DNA from: Chlamydiota bacterium
Lineage (GTDB): Bacteria > Chlamydiota > Chlamydiia > Chlamydiales > JABDDJ01
NCBI GenBank assembly: GCA_013287645.1
Contig: JABDDJ010000019.1
Span: forward strand, 1-42,731
Direction of reading: 5' to 3'
Length of the DNA stretch: 42,731 bases
Shown in pieces: positions 33,125 through 42,478 of this stretch. Positions within the stretch are counted from its first letter, which is position 1; each line of letters starts with the position of its first letter. A program made the translations under genes and the position numbers. The notes under the pieces are model-generated. The model was not told the DNA's origin. It did not search any database and saw nothing but the letters and a program-made list of their open reading frames with translations.

Positions 33125-34456
33125 TCAATAGCGATATGTATCGGGCTTAAATGGCCCTTCAATAGGTATTCCTAAATAGTTGGATTGTGTGGGTGTCAAG
33201 CGGGTTAAATGGCCTCCCAAGTATTCTACATGGAGCCGTGCTACCATTTCATCGAGCTCTTTTGAGAGGTTATAGATTCCTATGGGTCGTCTTTGTGGTG
33301 CAGTCCAAAGGTCTATTTGTGCCAATATTTGATTTGAAAATGAATTGGACATGACAAAGGAGGGGTGCCCATCTGCGCAGCCTAAATTTACAAGGCGTCC
33401 TTCTGCTAGCAAGGTAATGGTTTTATCTGAATTTTTCCAATGATAGCGGTCTACTTGTGGCTTTATATTCTCGCGTTCTATCCGTGGATTTTTTTTGAGC
33501 CATGCGACGTCAATCTCGCTATCGAAATGGCCGATATTGCATACGAGGGCGTTATTTTTCATGGCATCTAGGTGCTCTCCACGGATGACATGGATGCATC
33601 CTGTAGCCGTGATAAAGATATCTGCAATGGGTGCTGCCTCTTCCATAGTGACGACGGAAAACCCATTCATGAGGGCCTGATAGGCGCAAATGGGGTCGAT
33701 TTCGCTGATCATGACGCGTGCACCTAATCCTGAGAGTGCCTCTGCGCAGCCTTTTCCGACATCTCCATAACCGACAATGAGAGCTATTTTTCCGGCAATC
33801 ATCACGTCTGTAGCTCTTTTAATCCCATCGATGAGAGATTCTCTACAGCCATAAAGGTTGTCAAATTTTGATTTTGTGACTGAATCATTGACGTTGATGG
33901 CGGGTACGCCTAGAGTGCCTGCTTTGAGGCGTCTGTAGAGGTTACGAACGCCGGTAGTGGTCTCTTCTGATAGTCCTTTGATCCCTGGAAGGAGTTCTGG
34001 ATGTTTATCGTGTACATAATTGGTGAGATCTCCACCATCATCGACGATCATGTTAAGGGGCTCTTTTCCAAACCAGAGGGTTTGTGCAATGCACCAGTTA
34101 TACTCTTCTTCGGTCATCCCTTTCCAGGCAAAGACGGGTATGCCTGCTGCAGCAATGGCGGCAGCGGCGTGATCTTGTGTGGAAAAGATATTGCAGGAGC
34201 TCCAGCGTACTTCTGCGCCTAATTGAATGAGAGTTTCGATGAGTACGGCTGTTTCGATGGTCATATGCAGGCATCCTGCAATGCGTGCACCTTTGAGAGG
34301 TTTTTGTTCGGAGAGGCGCTCTCTTAGGATCATTAAGCCGGGCATCTCTTCTTGTGCGATTTGAATCTCTTTGCGTCCCCAGTGGGCGAGCTGTTTACCT
34401 TGTTCGCTTGAGATGGAGAGGCCTTCAGTAATTTTGTAGTCAACGGTTGAAGTCAT
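33125..34456 (-). CDS. ahcY: S-adenosylhomocysteinase (adenosylhomocysteine hydrolase)
   Basis: Reversibly cleaves S-adenosylhomocysteine to adenosine and homocysteine using bound NAD, removing the product inhibitor of methyltransferases. The 443-residue protein has all family signatures: [21 protein letters not shown] (about 57-77), [35 protein letters not shown] with the catalytic Lys and Asp, the NAD-binding GYGDVGKG and the C-terminus PFKPDTYRY. It is the compact form close in length to animal enzymes, without the roughly 40-residue insert common in bacteria. Its ATG overlaps the dnaA stop by 4 bp (ATGA), so translation is coupled to dnaA in a yidC-dnaA-ahcY operon. Confidence 0.97.
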   Translation of the reverse strand: MTSTVDYKITEGLSISSEQGKQLAHWGRKEIQIAQEEMPGLMILRERLSEQKPLKGARIAGCLHMTIETAVLIETLIQLGAEVRWSSCNIFSTQDHAAAAIAAAGIPVFAWKGMTEEEYNWCIAQTLWFGKEPLNMIVDDGGDLTNYVHDKHPELLPGIKGLSEETTTGVRNLYRRLKAGTLGVPAINVNDSVTKSKFDNLYGCRESLIDGIKRATDVMIAGKIALIVGYGDVGKGCAEALSGLGARVMISEIDPICAYQALMNGFSVVTMEEAAPIADIFITATGCIHVIRGEHLDAMKNNALVCNIGHFDSEIDVAWLKKNPRIERENIKPQVDRYHWKNSDKTITLLAEGRLVNLGCADGHPSFVMSNSFSNQILAQIDLWTAPQRRPIGIYNLSKELDEMVARLHVEYLGGHLTRLTPTQSNYLGIPIEGPFKPDTYRY

Positions 34457-35892
34457 GAAAGGATCTCCTCAGACACTCTCTCAGTAGGTACTGTACAAGA
34501 ACGTGTTTTAAGTATGGTTTGAATAGCTTTTAGAGGGGCAATGATCTTTTCGTTATTAGATTCGTTTTGTTTTTGTATCTGTTTGATGCTTGTCATTACT
34601 GTGGAGTGGTCTCTTCCAAGGAGATCGCCAATTTTTTTATAGGGGAGTTTTAGGAGATCTCTGCATAAAAATGCAGCAAGCTGTCTGGGAAGGGAGCATT
34701 CACGGCTTTGTGACTTGCCGAGGATATCATCGACTTTAATACCAAAGTGCTCAGCGATATGCTTAAGAATCTTTTCGGGAGTAAGCATAGCATCATGTTC
34801 GGACTTAGTTAGGTCTGTGAGGTAGAGTCGAGCTTGATTAACAGAGATAGCTGTAGAAGAGATATGTGCTTGGGAAGCATGCGAAAGATGGCTACGTAGG
34901 ATAAGGGCTTCAAGGGCTTTAATGAGTGCTTTAGGGCTGCTGCGGAAGGTTTCGAGAAGGTAGTCTACAATGCGAGGATTTAAAGGAAACTTAAGAGCAT
35001 CACTCTTGTTGACAATGAGTTGCCGCAACTCTTTAGGCGATAGATTGCCTACTTCAACGACAATACCCCACTCAAAACGGCTGGTCAGGCGTGGTTCGAT
35101 ATGTTGTAGCTCGGAGGGCGGCAGGTGAGAAGATAAAATAATTTGTTTACCAGCCATATGCAGGGTATTAAAGGTGTGGAAGAGCTCCTCCTGAGTGGCC
35201 GACTTTCTGGCAAATACATGCACATCATCGATGATGAGTACATCTGTGTTGCGGTAGGCTTGGCGGAAAAGGTGCATTTCTCCTGCGCGGATGGCATGTA
35301 CAACATGGTCTGTAAAGGTTTCGGCGCGGGCATAGATCACCCTCTGATCATTCTTAAGAAGCGAGTGCATCACAGCGGCCAAAAGGTGAGTCTTGCCACA
35401 TCCGCTATCTCCATACAGGAATATGGGGTTATACGTACCGAGTTGCACAGAAGACTTTTCTGCCGAAAATCCTACAGCTGACTGACAGAGTTCTGACAAA
35501 AGACGGTGAGCTAGCTCGTTGTTTTCACTAACGACAAAATTCTCCAATGTAGCGAGAGGATCGGGATGATCAAACGTTAAAGTAAAAGGGGGCAAAGAGG
35601 GGGCATCATCGGATTGTTGCTTTCGACCCGTCCCTTTTTTTCTAAAGGGGAGCTGAGCAGTGCCGATCGTTAAATGGACCTTAATTGGCGTCTGGTTGTG
35701 ATTAAAAAGGCTGTGCTTCAGCTTGGGTCGAATATGTTCTTCGAACCAGAGCGCCTGGAAAGAATCAGTAGCCTCAAGGTAAAGATTACAGGCGTCAAAC
35801 CGTACAACTTTTAGCGAACGTAACCAGCTATCGACAACATCTTTACCTAAGGCAGATTCTTGAACTAATAAAAATTTTTCCCATGCTTGCAT
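34453..35892 (-). CDS. dnaA: Chromosomal replication initiator DnaA
   Basis: AAA+ initiator that binds DnaA boxes and opens the origin. The 479-residue sequence has an N-terminal domain I-like segment ([25 protein letters not shown]), an AAA+ core with Walker [12 protein letters not shown] (about 162-172), Walker [11 protein letters not shown], sensor-region SRFEWG, and domain IV with the DnaA signature [27 protein letters not shown]. Chlamydiae carry two dnaA genes; adjacency to yidC matches the dnaA1 locus of Chlamydia. It starts 26 nt after yidC and overlaps ahcY by 4 bp. No cluster of DnaA boxes was seen nearby, so the origin is not evidently here. Confidence 0.95.
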   Translation of the reverse strand: MQAWEKFLLVQESALGKDVVDSWLRSLKVVRFDACNLYLEATDSFQALWFEEHIRPKLKHSLFNHNQTPIKVHLTIGTAQLPFRKKGTGRKQQSDDAPSLPPFTLTFDHPDPLATLENFVVSENNELAHRLLSELCQSAVGFSAEKSSVQLGTYNPIFLYGDSGCGKTHLLAAVMHSLLKNDQRVIYARAETFTDHVVHAIRAGEMHLFRQAYRNTDVLIIDDVHVFARKSATQEELFHTFNTLHMAGKQIILSSHLPPSELQHIEPRLTSRFEWGIVVEVGNLSPKELRQLIVNKSDALKFPLNPRIVDYLLETFRSSPKALIKALEALILRSHLSHASQAHISSTAISVNQARLYLTDLTKSEHDAMLTPEKILKHIAEHFGIKVDDILGKSQSRECSLPRQLAAFLCRDLLKLPYKKIGDLLGRDHSTVMTSIKQIQKQNESNNEKIIAPLKAIQTILKTRSCTVPTERVSEEILS

Positions 35893-35918
35893 AGCGCTTG
35901 CATTTGTTAAGCGTGTGT

Positions 35919-38366
35919 CTAGCGTTTATTTCCCTGTATAACAACTGTTTTAGTGCTTGAACGTGCTAGCGTTCTCTTAGTCCACCATTGTTGCAGAATG
36001 CCAAGAAATGTAGTTGAAATCCAATAAATATTTATTCCCGAGGGGAAATTATAAAACATAAAGGTAAACATTAGAGCAAAAATTGACCCCATTGCTTTTT
36101 GTTGCCGGTCTTTATCTGTCATTAAGGTCGGATCTTTTGGAGCGGGAGACATCCAGCGCTGCTGGAGGAACATCACAATACCAGTAAGAATCGGCAGTAA
36201 ATGGAATTGATTTCCGATGATAGGCAACGAATAGCTCCAGCTAAAGAGAACATCCGGAGCAGCTAAGTTGTTGATCCATCCTGGAATAAAACAGGCCCCA
36301 CGTAGCTCAAAGGTTGATTTCAGCAGGTCAAACATTCCAATTAAAAATGGAATTTGAATTAATAAGGGAAGGCAGCCAGAGAGAGGATTAATCCCTCTTT
36401 CGCGATAAATTTTAATAATCTCTTCCTGCGCCTTTTTCGGGTCTTTTTTATGCCTTTCCTGAATAGCTGTAACCTCGGGCATGACAGTCTGCATTTGTGT
36501 AGAAGAACGCATCGACCAGGCATTGAGAGGATAGAGCATGATCCTCAGGGCTACAGTTAAAAGTATAATTGAAAGTCCCCAAGACCCTGTCAATGTGTGG
36601 AAAAAATTCATCAGGAAGAACAGAAATTTGGCAAAAGGTCCTGAAATAAATCCAAACCAACCGTGAAAAGTCTGGCTAGCAATATAATCAGGGTTATATC
36701 CCGTAGCAGCATCCGAATAGTGCTTATCAATCGATTCCAAAAGATCCGTTCCAAAAGGTCCTGCAAAGAATCTAAACGAAGCCTTTCCACCCGGAATCTT
36801 TAAGGGCACCATCATCATGTAACCCGGAAGAGAGTCTCCACTCAGACCTGTCAACACAAGCCGAGAAAGCACCGTCTCGCCAGGCACTGTTTGCACTCTA
36901 AAGCCACCTTCAAGATTTGAAAGAGGATCTAGGATTATCCCAAAAAAGCCATTCGAATTACAGATCCAGTCAGGCTGCACCTGGCTATAGGTCGCTGCCT
37001 CCTGAGGTAGGTCTATGGGCTTTACCTCTGCACTCGTTCCGCGAGAAAACCGGTATTTTAATGTTGGTGCAGGAGCATTTGAAATCAATTCAACTTCAGG
37101 AATACCCGTCGTCAGCCATAGCGAGCGATTATCCCCATCAATTTGTATATCCAAAGTAAAGCAGTAGGGCGCCTGAGCAGTATCTAACTTGTATGTTTTG
37201 GTGATTTTTCGGAAAGGCTGCTTTGCTTCAAAAACAATCTTGTCTTTTGTGAATTCCTTCACAGTATAATTCAATTCAGCCAGCTCAGGATAGTCCGAAA
37301 CAATGTTTGCCGAGTAGAACTGGGGAGGCACTGTACGTGTTGCCCTCTTAGCAGGATCAAAAAAATCGCGACGAATCAACGGGTAATAGCCTCCCAATGT
37401 GCCTTGAGTATGCTCGCTAGTCGAGTCATAGGTCAAATAGGGATGCGAAGGAAAGCGTTCATTCGCAGGATGTTCTTTGACCATTTGCTCATCTAGCTCG
37501 ATGGGCATCACAATGCTATTAGGATGAGATTTGTCCTTTAAAGGAAGGTTGATTTCGGCCAGAGCAGCCCCGCGAGACGAGAAGACCAGCTGTTGATAGG
37601 CATTTTCCAGCACATAAAATTTTTCAGTACTATTCTGTACCTTTTCTGATTGCTTAAAGGGAACAACTGTCGCATACTTGTCAATGCCTTGCAGAGTCTG
37701 AAGAGGAATAAAGGCCTTATTCTTCGCATCATAAATACCCACAGGCAGAATATTTCCTTCATGAGGAAACAGGACTAGAGCATCACTTTCTGGCATAGTC
37801 GCAATAGGAGGAAGAGGCGCTTTTTCATCGATCTGGAAATAGACAAGTTGCAGCTCTTTTGCAGGAAGGACAAAGACGCCGTCTACATACTTAGCTAACT
37901 GAGAACGCTTGTCATTGACTAGCTGTAAATCGAATGAGCCAAAGTAGTTAAGCTCGCCAATTTTAAGTTGACTACTGTCAGATTTTGTATAGATAGAGAA
38001 GGCAGGGGACGTTTCAGAGGTAAATTTTTTCTTGAATACCCCCAATTCTTTTGAATCAGAAACAACGCGTATCTCGTCCGGCATATTCTCCTGAAGAGAG
38101 ATAATTCCCTCTCCTGACAATACCCCCCAACCCACTGACTGCTGATCCTTTCCAGAAGGATAGAGCTCAACTAGATGCAGCGATTCCTTGGGCATGGTTT
38201 GAGTGAGAATTTCCTCTTCCAGCTTCTTCTTTTTTGATTCAAGCTTGGCCTGCTTTTGTACATTCCATTGATGCATCTCTTCCTGATTTTGATTTTGAAA
38301 GTACATCTGTAAGCCGATGAAAGCTAAGGTGAATGCAATGACTAAGAGAAGGGTACGCTTATCCAT
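35919..38366 (-). CDS. yidC: Membrane protein insertase YidC (Oxa1 family)
   Basis: Inserts and folds inner-membrane proteins, alone or with SecYEG. The 815-residue protein has an N-terminal membrane helix (5-22), a very long periplasmic region of about 530 residues with beta-strand character, and a C-terminal Oxa1 core of five helices: ...HTLTGSWGLSIILLTVALRIMLYPLNAWSMRSS (with the conserved hydrophilic-groove Arg), a cytoplasmic coil MQTVMPEVTAIQERHKKDPKKAQEEIIKIYRERGINPLSGCLPLLIQIPFLIGMF, and LMFTFMFYNFPSGINIYWISTT. The length is typical of chlamydial YidC and longer than in E. coli (548). First gene of the operon with dnaA and ahcY. Confidence 0.95.
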   Translation of the reverse strand: MDKRTLLLVIAFTLAFIGLQMYFQNQNQEEMHQWNVQKQAKLESKKKKLEEEILTQTMPKESLHLVELYPSGKDQQSVGWGVLSGEGIISLQENMPDEIRVVSDSKELGVFKKKFTSETSPAFSIYTKSDSSQLKIGELNYFGSFDLQLVNDKRSQLAKYVDGVFVLPAKELQLVYFQIDEKAPLPPIATMPESDALVLFPHEGNILPVGIYDAKNKAFIPLQTLQGIDKYATVVPFKQSEKVQNSTEKFYVLENAYQQLVFSSRGAALAEINLPLKDKSHPNSIVMPIELDEQMVKEHPANERFPSHPYLTYDSTSEHTQGTLGGYYPLIRRDFFDPAKRATRTVPPQFYSANIVSDYPELAELNYTVKEFTKDKIVFEAKQPFRKITKTYKLDTAQAPYCFTLDIQIDGDNRSLWLTTGIPEVELISNAPAPTLKYRFSRGTSAEVKPIDLPQEAATYSQVQPDWICNSNGFFGIILDPLSNLEGGFRVQTVPGETVLSRLVLTGLSGDSLPGYMMMVPLKIPGGKASFRFFAGPFGTDLLESIDKHYSDAATGYNPDYIASQTFHGWFGFISGPFAKFLFFLMNFFHTLTGSWGLSIILLTVALRIMLYPLNAWSMRSSTQMQTVMPEVTAIQERHKKDPKKAQEEIIKIYRERGINPLSGCLPLLIQIPFLIGMFDLLKSTFELRGACFIPGWINNLAAPDVLFSWSYSLPIIGNQFHLLPILTGIVMFLQQRWMSPAPKDPTLMTDKDRQQKAMGSIFALMFTFMFYNFPSGINIYWISTTFLGILQQWWTKRTLARSSTKTVVIQGNKR

Positions 38367-38474
38367 GAGAGCCTTAAGGAAAAAAGTAAATTTGGAACCA
38401 CTATATCAGAGAATCGCCATTTTTTCAGTATAAAATCCGCTATTCACTCATGAATTTGTCTTGCATCATTGATA

Positions 38475-38574
38475 TTAAACGCAAAGTCGCAAAGGCGCAA
38501 AGAAAGGTTTTGAACTGTGTGTCTCTTGACACAGTTCAAAACCTTTCTTTGTGCCTTTGCGACTTTGCGTTTAA
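38475..38574. repeat. 46-bp-arm inverted repeat of the GCAAAG family
   Basis: Arms 38475-38520 and 38529-38574 match with one mismatch and an 8-nt loop. The outer half contains AACGCAAAGTCGCAAAGGCG, the inner half AAAGGTTTTGAACTGTGT. The right end supplies the stop codon of the leftward gene (38571-38573). It may terminate transcription from that gene toward yidC. A related repeat is at 42369-42478. Confidence 0.9.
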
Positions 38575-39506
38575 TTTTGTGAAGCTTCTTCTGCTTCGAT
38601 GACTGCTAAGTTTCGCCAAGTGAGGATATGCCGAGATAAAAATGCATTAGGAACTAATTTAGCAACGTATTTTTGAACGTACAAATAATCAATGCTCCAT
38701 TCGTGAATAAGACCAGCCTTAACAAGCTGATCCATAAATTTGTCGTCTTGTTCTCGAATATTCCAAAAAACAGTAGGATGATTTTCATGTAGAGCATAGT
38801 CAAAGTATGCTTGATATATAAGTTTTACCCAGCTGACTTGATGGGATTTTAATCCATTACAATCTATTAAAGGAAGTTTTGACATTGTTTCATGAATTCT
38901 TTCAATATCTTCTTTTTTAATTACTGTAACATTGTGTGGGAATTCACTGTTTTTATATACTGCAAAAACATCATCTCTTTCTATGCTATAGCCTTTGATA
39001 TCATCACGTTCAAGAAGCATAAATCGTAAAGTAGCCTCAATTTGCTTCCTTTTATGCGGTACAATTTCATTTTTTTGTGGTTGAATTTTTAATTCCGCAT
39101 TAGTTTTTTGTTTGTGGTTTAAAATCACACTAATAACTGATGTATTCGATTTTGCATCTGCAAATGAGGTTCTTGAAGATAATCCCCAATTGATCATGGA
39201 TTCAATTCTTTCTTTTTCATCTTTTTCAAATTGTATTATAGGAGCTTCAGTGTAAATGAGTTCGGCCTGTTTTTCGTTTAACAAGGTTTGATAGTAGTTA
39301 CAGAATCCAAGAGTGAGAAATTTGAGCAGAGTGGCTGTAATGCGCTGGATTAAATTAACGGATACGACGGCAAAGCGGTCTTTTGCTGTTTTAACAAAAT
39401 AGAGGCGGTGTAAATGATAGTAAGCACCATTACACACCTGTTGTTTATAATCTGATTCATTAATAGTACACAGCCAGTTATTACTAGAAATAATTTTACC
39501 TAACAT
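38571..39506 (-). CDS. Hypothetical protein
   Basis: A 311-residue soluble protein without recognised domain. One weakly hydrophobic stretch (VVSVNLIQRITATLLKFLTLGFCNYY, about 47-72) could be a membrane-associated helix, followed by an acidic helical segment (IIQFEKDEKERIESMINWG). The C-terminal half (HQVSWVKLIYQAYFDYALHENHPTVFWNIREQDDKFMDQL) is rich in aromatic residues. The early layout (LYFVKTAKDRFAVVSVN, then a hydrophobic helix) recalls lineage-specific secreted or inclusion proteins of environmental chlamydiae, but this is only an impression. The stop codon lies in the inverted repeat at 38475-38574. Confidence 0.65.
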   Translation of the reverse strand: MLGKIISSNNWLCTINESDYKQQVCNGAYYHLHRLYFVKTAKDRFAVVSVNLIQRITATLLKFLTLGFCNYYQTLLNEKQAELIYTEAPIIQFEKDEKERIESMINWGLSSRTSFADAKSNTSVISVILNHKQKTNAELKIQPQKNEIVPHKRKQIEATLRFMLLERDDIKGYSIERDDVFAVYKNSEFPHNVTVIKKEDIERIHETMSKLPLIDCNGLKSHQVSWVKLIYQAYFDYALHENHPTVFWNIREQDDKFMDQLVKAGLIHEWSIDYLYVQKYVAKLVPNAFLSRHILTWRNLAVIEAEEASQN

Positions 39507-39640
39507 TTTACTATCTCGTATTTAAAATAATCAAAATAATAACATATTTTTGAAGTTTAAGTCAATACTATCATGAAAAAAAGGTTGGAACATTTTGCCT
39601 AGAATGATTAAGATTACGAACCTTAAAGGCAGGTGATAGC

Positions 39641-41500
39641 ATGTTAACACGCGAATTGGGAGACTACACGTTACTAAAGCAGCTGGGAAAGGGAAGTTTA
39701 GGGGTGGTCTATTTGGCTGAGCATCGCTTTATGAAGAAGCAGTATGCTATCAAAATCTTGCCTGAAGAACTCGCGGTGGATAGGGCTTTCATTCAGCGCT
39801 TCCAAGAGGATGTATCGCGACTTGCCGCTCTGCAGCACCCAAATATTGTTGCGATTCACAACGTCTGTTTTCATGATGGAGTCTATTTTTTGGTGACTGA
39901 TTGCATTGTGGATGATACTGGAGAATCGACTAATCTCTATCACTACTTAAAATCTTTGCCTGAACCTATTGATGAGGATGTATTAATCAATCATCTGATG
40001 GAAATCGCCTCTGCACTCGATCACGCGCATGTTACCGAGATGAATGGAAAAGGGATGATCCATCGCGGCCTAAAACTAAGCAATGTACTTGTAGGAAGTG
40101 CTAAAGAAGGAGCATCCTGGTATTTAAGCGATTTTGGATTGTCGCGCATTATTGGTTGTGGCGCTGTTTTAGCGCGCTCGTTTAAGTCTGTAGCCGAAAC
40201 ATTAGGGTCGGCATCCTTTTGGGCTCAGGCTGCAAATGAGGAGACACGCTATCCATTTCCTCCTTTAGAATTGGCCCATCTAAGCCCTATCCAGCAGTCG
40301 TTTCTACAAACGTTTGCCTTTTTAGCGCCTGAGCAAAAGTGTATCGATGGAATCTCATCGCTATCGCATAAAGCGGATATTTATTCCTTTGGTGTACTTG
40401 CCTACTATGCCTTGACAGGGCATTTTCCAGAAGGATTTTTCTCGATGCCTTCTGAGATTCGCCAAGGATTGAAGTATCCTTGGGACCGCATGATTGCGCA
40501 CTGCTTGCGTCCGAATCCTCTACAGCGACCTGAAAGGTTATCAGATACACTTGCAACTTTGAAGGACGAGCCTTCTGAATTTCAAGGAATGCGCGTGGAG
40601 TTTCCGATGGCAGAATCAAATGCTTTACGAGGAGCGCACCTGCAAAAAGAGATTGATCAGGGATTAATCGCGCCGGGAGGAATGAAGGTGGAAGAGGCGG
40701 AGCCTCCACAGGCAAAGTCAGGGGAGGTGGCAGTTAAGCACTATACCCCTGAGCGTAAAGAACTTAGGTCTATTCAACCCCTTCTCACCGAAATGAGAGT
40801 GATTCCTGGAGGCACCTTTTGGAGAGGAAGCGCCGAAGGCAGTCGAGACGAGATGCCCTGCCATCAGATTCATCTGGATAACTTTGCATTGGATATTCAT
40901 CCTGTTATCAATGAGCAGTTTGTACGCTTTTTGGAGTATGTCGGAAGTGAAAAGGATAGTTATCATCGCGATCTAATTCGGTTAAAGGATGCCCGAATTA
41001 AAAGAAGTGGCGGGAAGCTCAGCATCGAATCGGGTTATTCAAAACACCCTGTAGTAGGGGTGACGTGGTATGGAGCTATGGCCTATGCCAAATGGGTAGG
41101 CAAGCGGTTGCCAACAGAAGCAGAGTGGGAAATTGCAGCTTCTGCAGGGGTTGAGAGGTTGATGTATCCGACGGGTGGTGAGATAGAAAAATCGCAAGCC
41201 AACTTTTTTAGTTCGGACACTACTGCGGTGATGAGTTATGCCGCTAATGTCTTTGGGCTCTACGATATGGCAGGAAATGTCTATGAGTGGTGCCAAGACT
41301 GGTATGGATACAATTACTATGAAGTCTCGATGCAGGAGCCGGATAATCCAAAAGGACCCCTTCAGGGTAACTACAGAGTATTGCGAGGCGGCTGCTGGAA
41401 GAGCTTGAAAGAAGATTTACGCTGCTCTAAGAGGCATCGCAATAACCCAGGTACTGTGAACAGTACCTATGGCTTTCGCTGTGCCGGAGATTCAGCCTAA
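39641..41500 (+). CDS. pkn1: Pkn1-like Ser/Thr kinase fused to an FGE-sulfatase domain
   Basis: A 619-residue protein. Residues about 8-300 are a eukaryote-type kinase: glycine loop LGKGSLGVV (15-23), YAIK with Lys38, catalytic loop HRGLKLSN (141-148) and DFG (164-166), then an APEQ-type motif (FLAPEQK). The catalytic Asp of HRD is Gly143. Residues about 385-619 are a formylglycine-generating-enzyme/SUMF1-like domain: MRVIPGGTFWRGS, HPVVGVTWYGAMAYAKWVGKRLPTEAEWEIAA, GNVYEWCQDWYGY and RVLRGGCWK. This fusion is the known architecture of chlamydial Pkn1. The FGE part probably binds substrate or ligand rather than activating sulfatases; no sulfatase is nearby. It is followed by a convergent ATPase gene overlapping its stop by 4 bp. 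Confidence 0.93.
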   Translation: MLTRELGDYTLLKQLGKGSLGVVYLAEHRFMKKQYAIKILPEELAVDRAFIQRFQEDVSRLAALQHPNIVAIHNVCFHDGVYFLVTDCIVDDTGESTNLYHYLKSLPEPIDEDVLINHLMEIASALDHAHVTEMNGKGMIHRGLKLSNVLVGSAKEGASWYLSDFGLSRIIGCGAVLARSFKSVAETLGSASFWAQAANEETRYPFPPLELAHLSPIQQSFLQTFAFLAPEQKCIDGISSLSHKADIYSFGVLAYYALTGHFPEGFFSMPSEIRQGLKYPWDRMIAHCLRPNPLQRPERLSDTLATLKDEPSEFQGMRVEFPMAESNALRGAHLQKEIDQGLIAPGGMKVEEAEPPQAKSGEVAVKHYTPERKELRSIQPLLTEMRVIPGGTFWRGSAEGSRDEMPCHQIHLDNFALDIHPVINEQFVRFLEYVGSEKDSYHRDLIRLKDARIKRSGGKLSIESGYSKHPVVGVTWYGAMAYAKWVGKRLPTEAEWEIAASAGVERLMYPTGGEIEKSQANFFSSDTTAVMSYAANVFGLYDMAGNVYEWCQDWYGYNYYEVSMQEPDNPKGPLQGNYRVLRGGCWKSLKEDLRCSKRHRNNPGTVNSTYGFRCAGDSA

Positions 41501-42345
41501 AGGTAATTAAGCGCTGTATCACCCAGAGTCATGATCACCGCTTGTCTAAGAAGGCTCTCCTTTTCGACTTGACGACCTTCAAACGATTTCAACCGCTTGG
41601 CAGCATAGCGAGCGATGTTTATCCCATCACGCACCGTATAGTTTTCGTCTTGCCCATGCACTTTTTGCAAGAAGGCGATAACATATTCCAGAATCTCTTC
41701 ATCCACAAAAGGTAAATTTTCTTTTAAAATGCGACGCTCTTCTTCCGCTTCCGGAAAATCCAGGTAAATTTGCGGTTGAAGACGGCTATGAATATATTCT
41801 GGGATCTCATAGGTCGAGGCGTCATCATTCATGGTGACACAAATACGAAAGTCGCGATGCGCAGGAATTTTCAGTCCGGCAACAATAGATTCAACATAAC
41901 GGCGAGTGTCCAAAAGAGCCGCTAATGAAGCCCAAGATTTTTCACTCATCCGGTTAGCTTCGTCTAGAATGCAGACACCACCGCGGATCATTGCGCTGAC
42001 CAATGAGGAAGCTGCATAACGGATACTGCCGCCCTTATCGATCACAGGCGTAATGAGAAGGTCTTCTGGGCGAGTGTCCATGGTGCACTGATAGATGTAG
42101 GTGTCTTTGTTCAATTTCTTTGCTGCAGCATACGCCAGAGTGGTTTTTCCCACGCCAGGCTTACCGACGAGGCGAGGATTTAAGGGAATATCATGCGAAC
42201 TGATCACTAACCAAGCGGCTAGAAGTTGGTCCATGACATCTTGTTGACCCACCCACTGCGATGGAAATTCGTCTGGAAAAGCTAGGGCAATATCGATGCC
42301 TTGGATGTTGACATGATCTTCATGTGATCCTGGAATACTTGTCAT
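41497..42345 (-). CDS. MoxR-type AAA+ ATPase
   Basis: A chaperone-like ATPase of about 282 residues. The long frame opens at 42420, but its first 25 codons are a translation of the GCAAAGG repeat, so the start is taken at the ATG at 42345 (MTSIPGSHEDHV). Walker A is GKPGVGKTTL, Walker B CILDEANR, sensor 1 ICVTMNDD, and SRLQPQIYLDFPEAEEE is the Arg-finger region. MoxR proteins often mature or assemble envelope or von Willebrand-domain proteins; no partner gene is in the window. The 3' end overlaps the kinase gene by 4 bp, convergently. Confidence 0.88.
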   Translation of the reverse strand: MTSIPGSHEDHVNIQGIDIALAFPDEFPSQWVGQQDVMDQLLAAWLVISSHDIPLNPRLVGKPGVGKTTLAYAAAKKLNKDTYIYQCTMDTRPEDLLITPVIDKGGSIRYAASSLVSAMIRGGVCILDEANRMSEKSWASLAALLDTRRYVESIVAGLKIPAHRDFRICVTMNDDASTYEIPEYIHSRLQPQIYLDFPEAEEERRILKENLPFVDEEILEYVIAFLQKVHGQDENYTVRDGINIARYAAKRLKSFEGRQVEKESLLRQAVIMTLGDTALNYL

Positions 42346-42368
42346 AAGGTATAAGCCTATTAAAAAAA

Positions 42369-42478
42369 TTAAACGCAAAGGCGCAAAGGCGCAAAGAAAG
42401 ATATTAACGCAAAGGAGCAAAGGTACAAAGAAGAATTTTTTTAAATATTTCTTTGCACCTTTGCGCCTTTGCGTTTAA
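42369..42478. repeat. GCAAAGG-family inverted repeat, second locus
   Basis: Arms 42369-42399 and 42448-42478 match over 31 nt with one mismatch. Between them is a further degenerate copy (42404-42432, AACGCAAAGGAGCAAAGGTA). The right arm includes the stop codon of the leftward NlpC/P60 gene (42475-42477). The unit is a GCAAAGG heptamer-type repeat. Confidence 0.88.

Noticed and set aside
41497-42420. Longer MoxR-like frame starting at 42420 with a hydrophobic N-terminus
   Set aside because: The extra 25 residues are translated from the GCAAAGG repeat; the family-like N-terminus starts at 42345.
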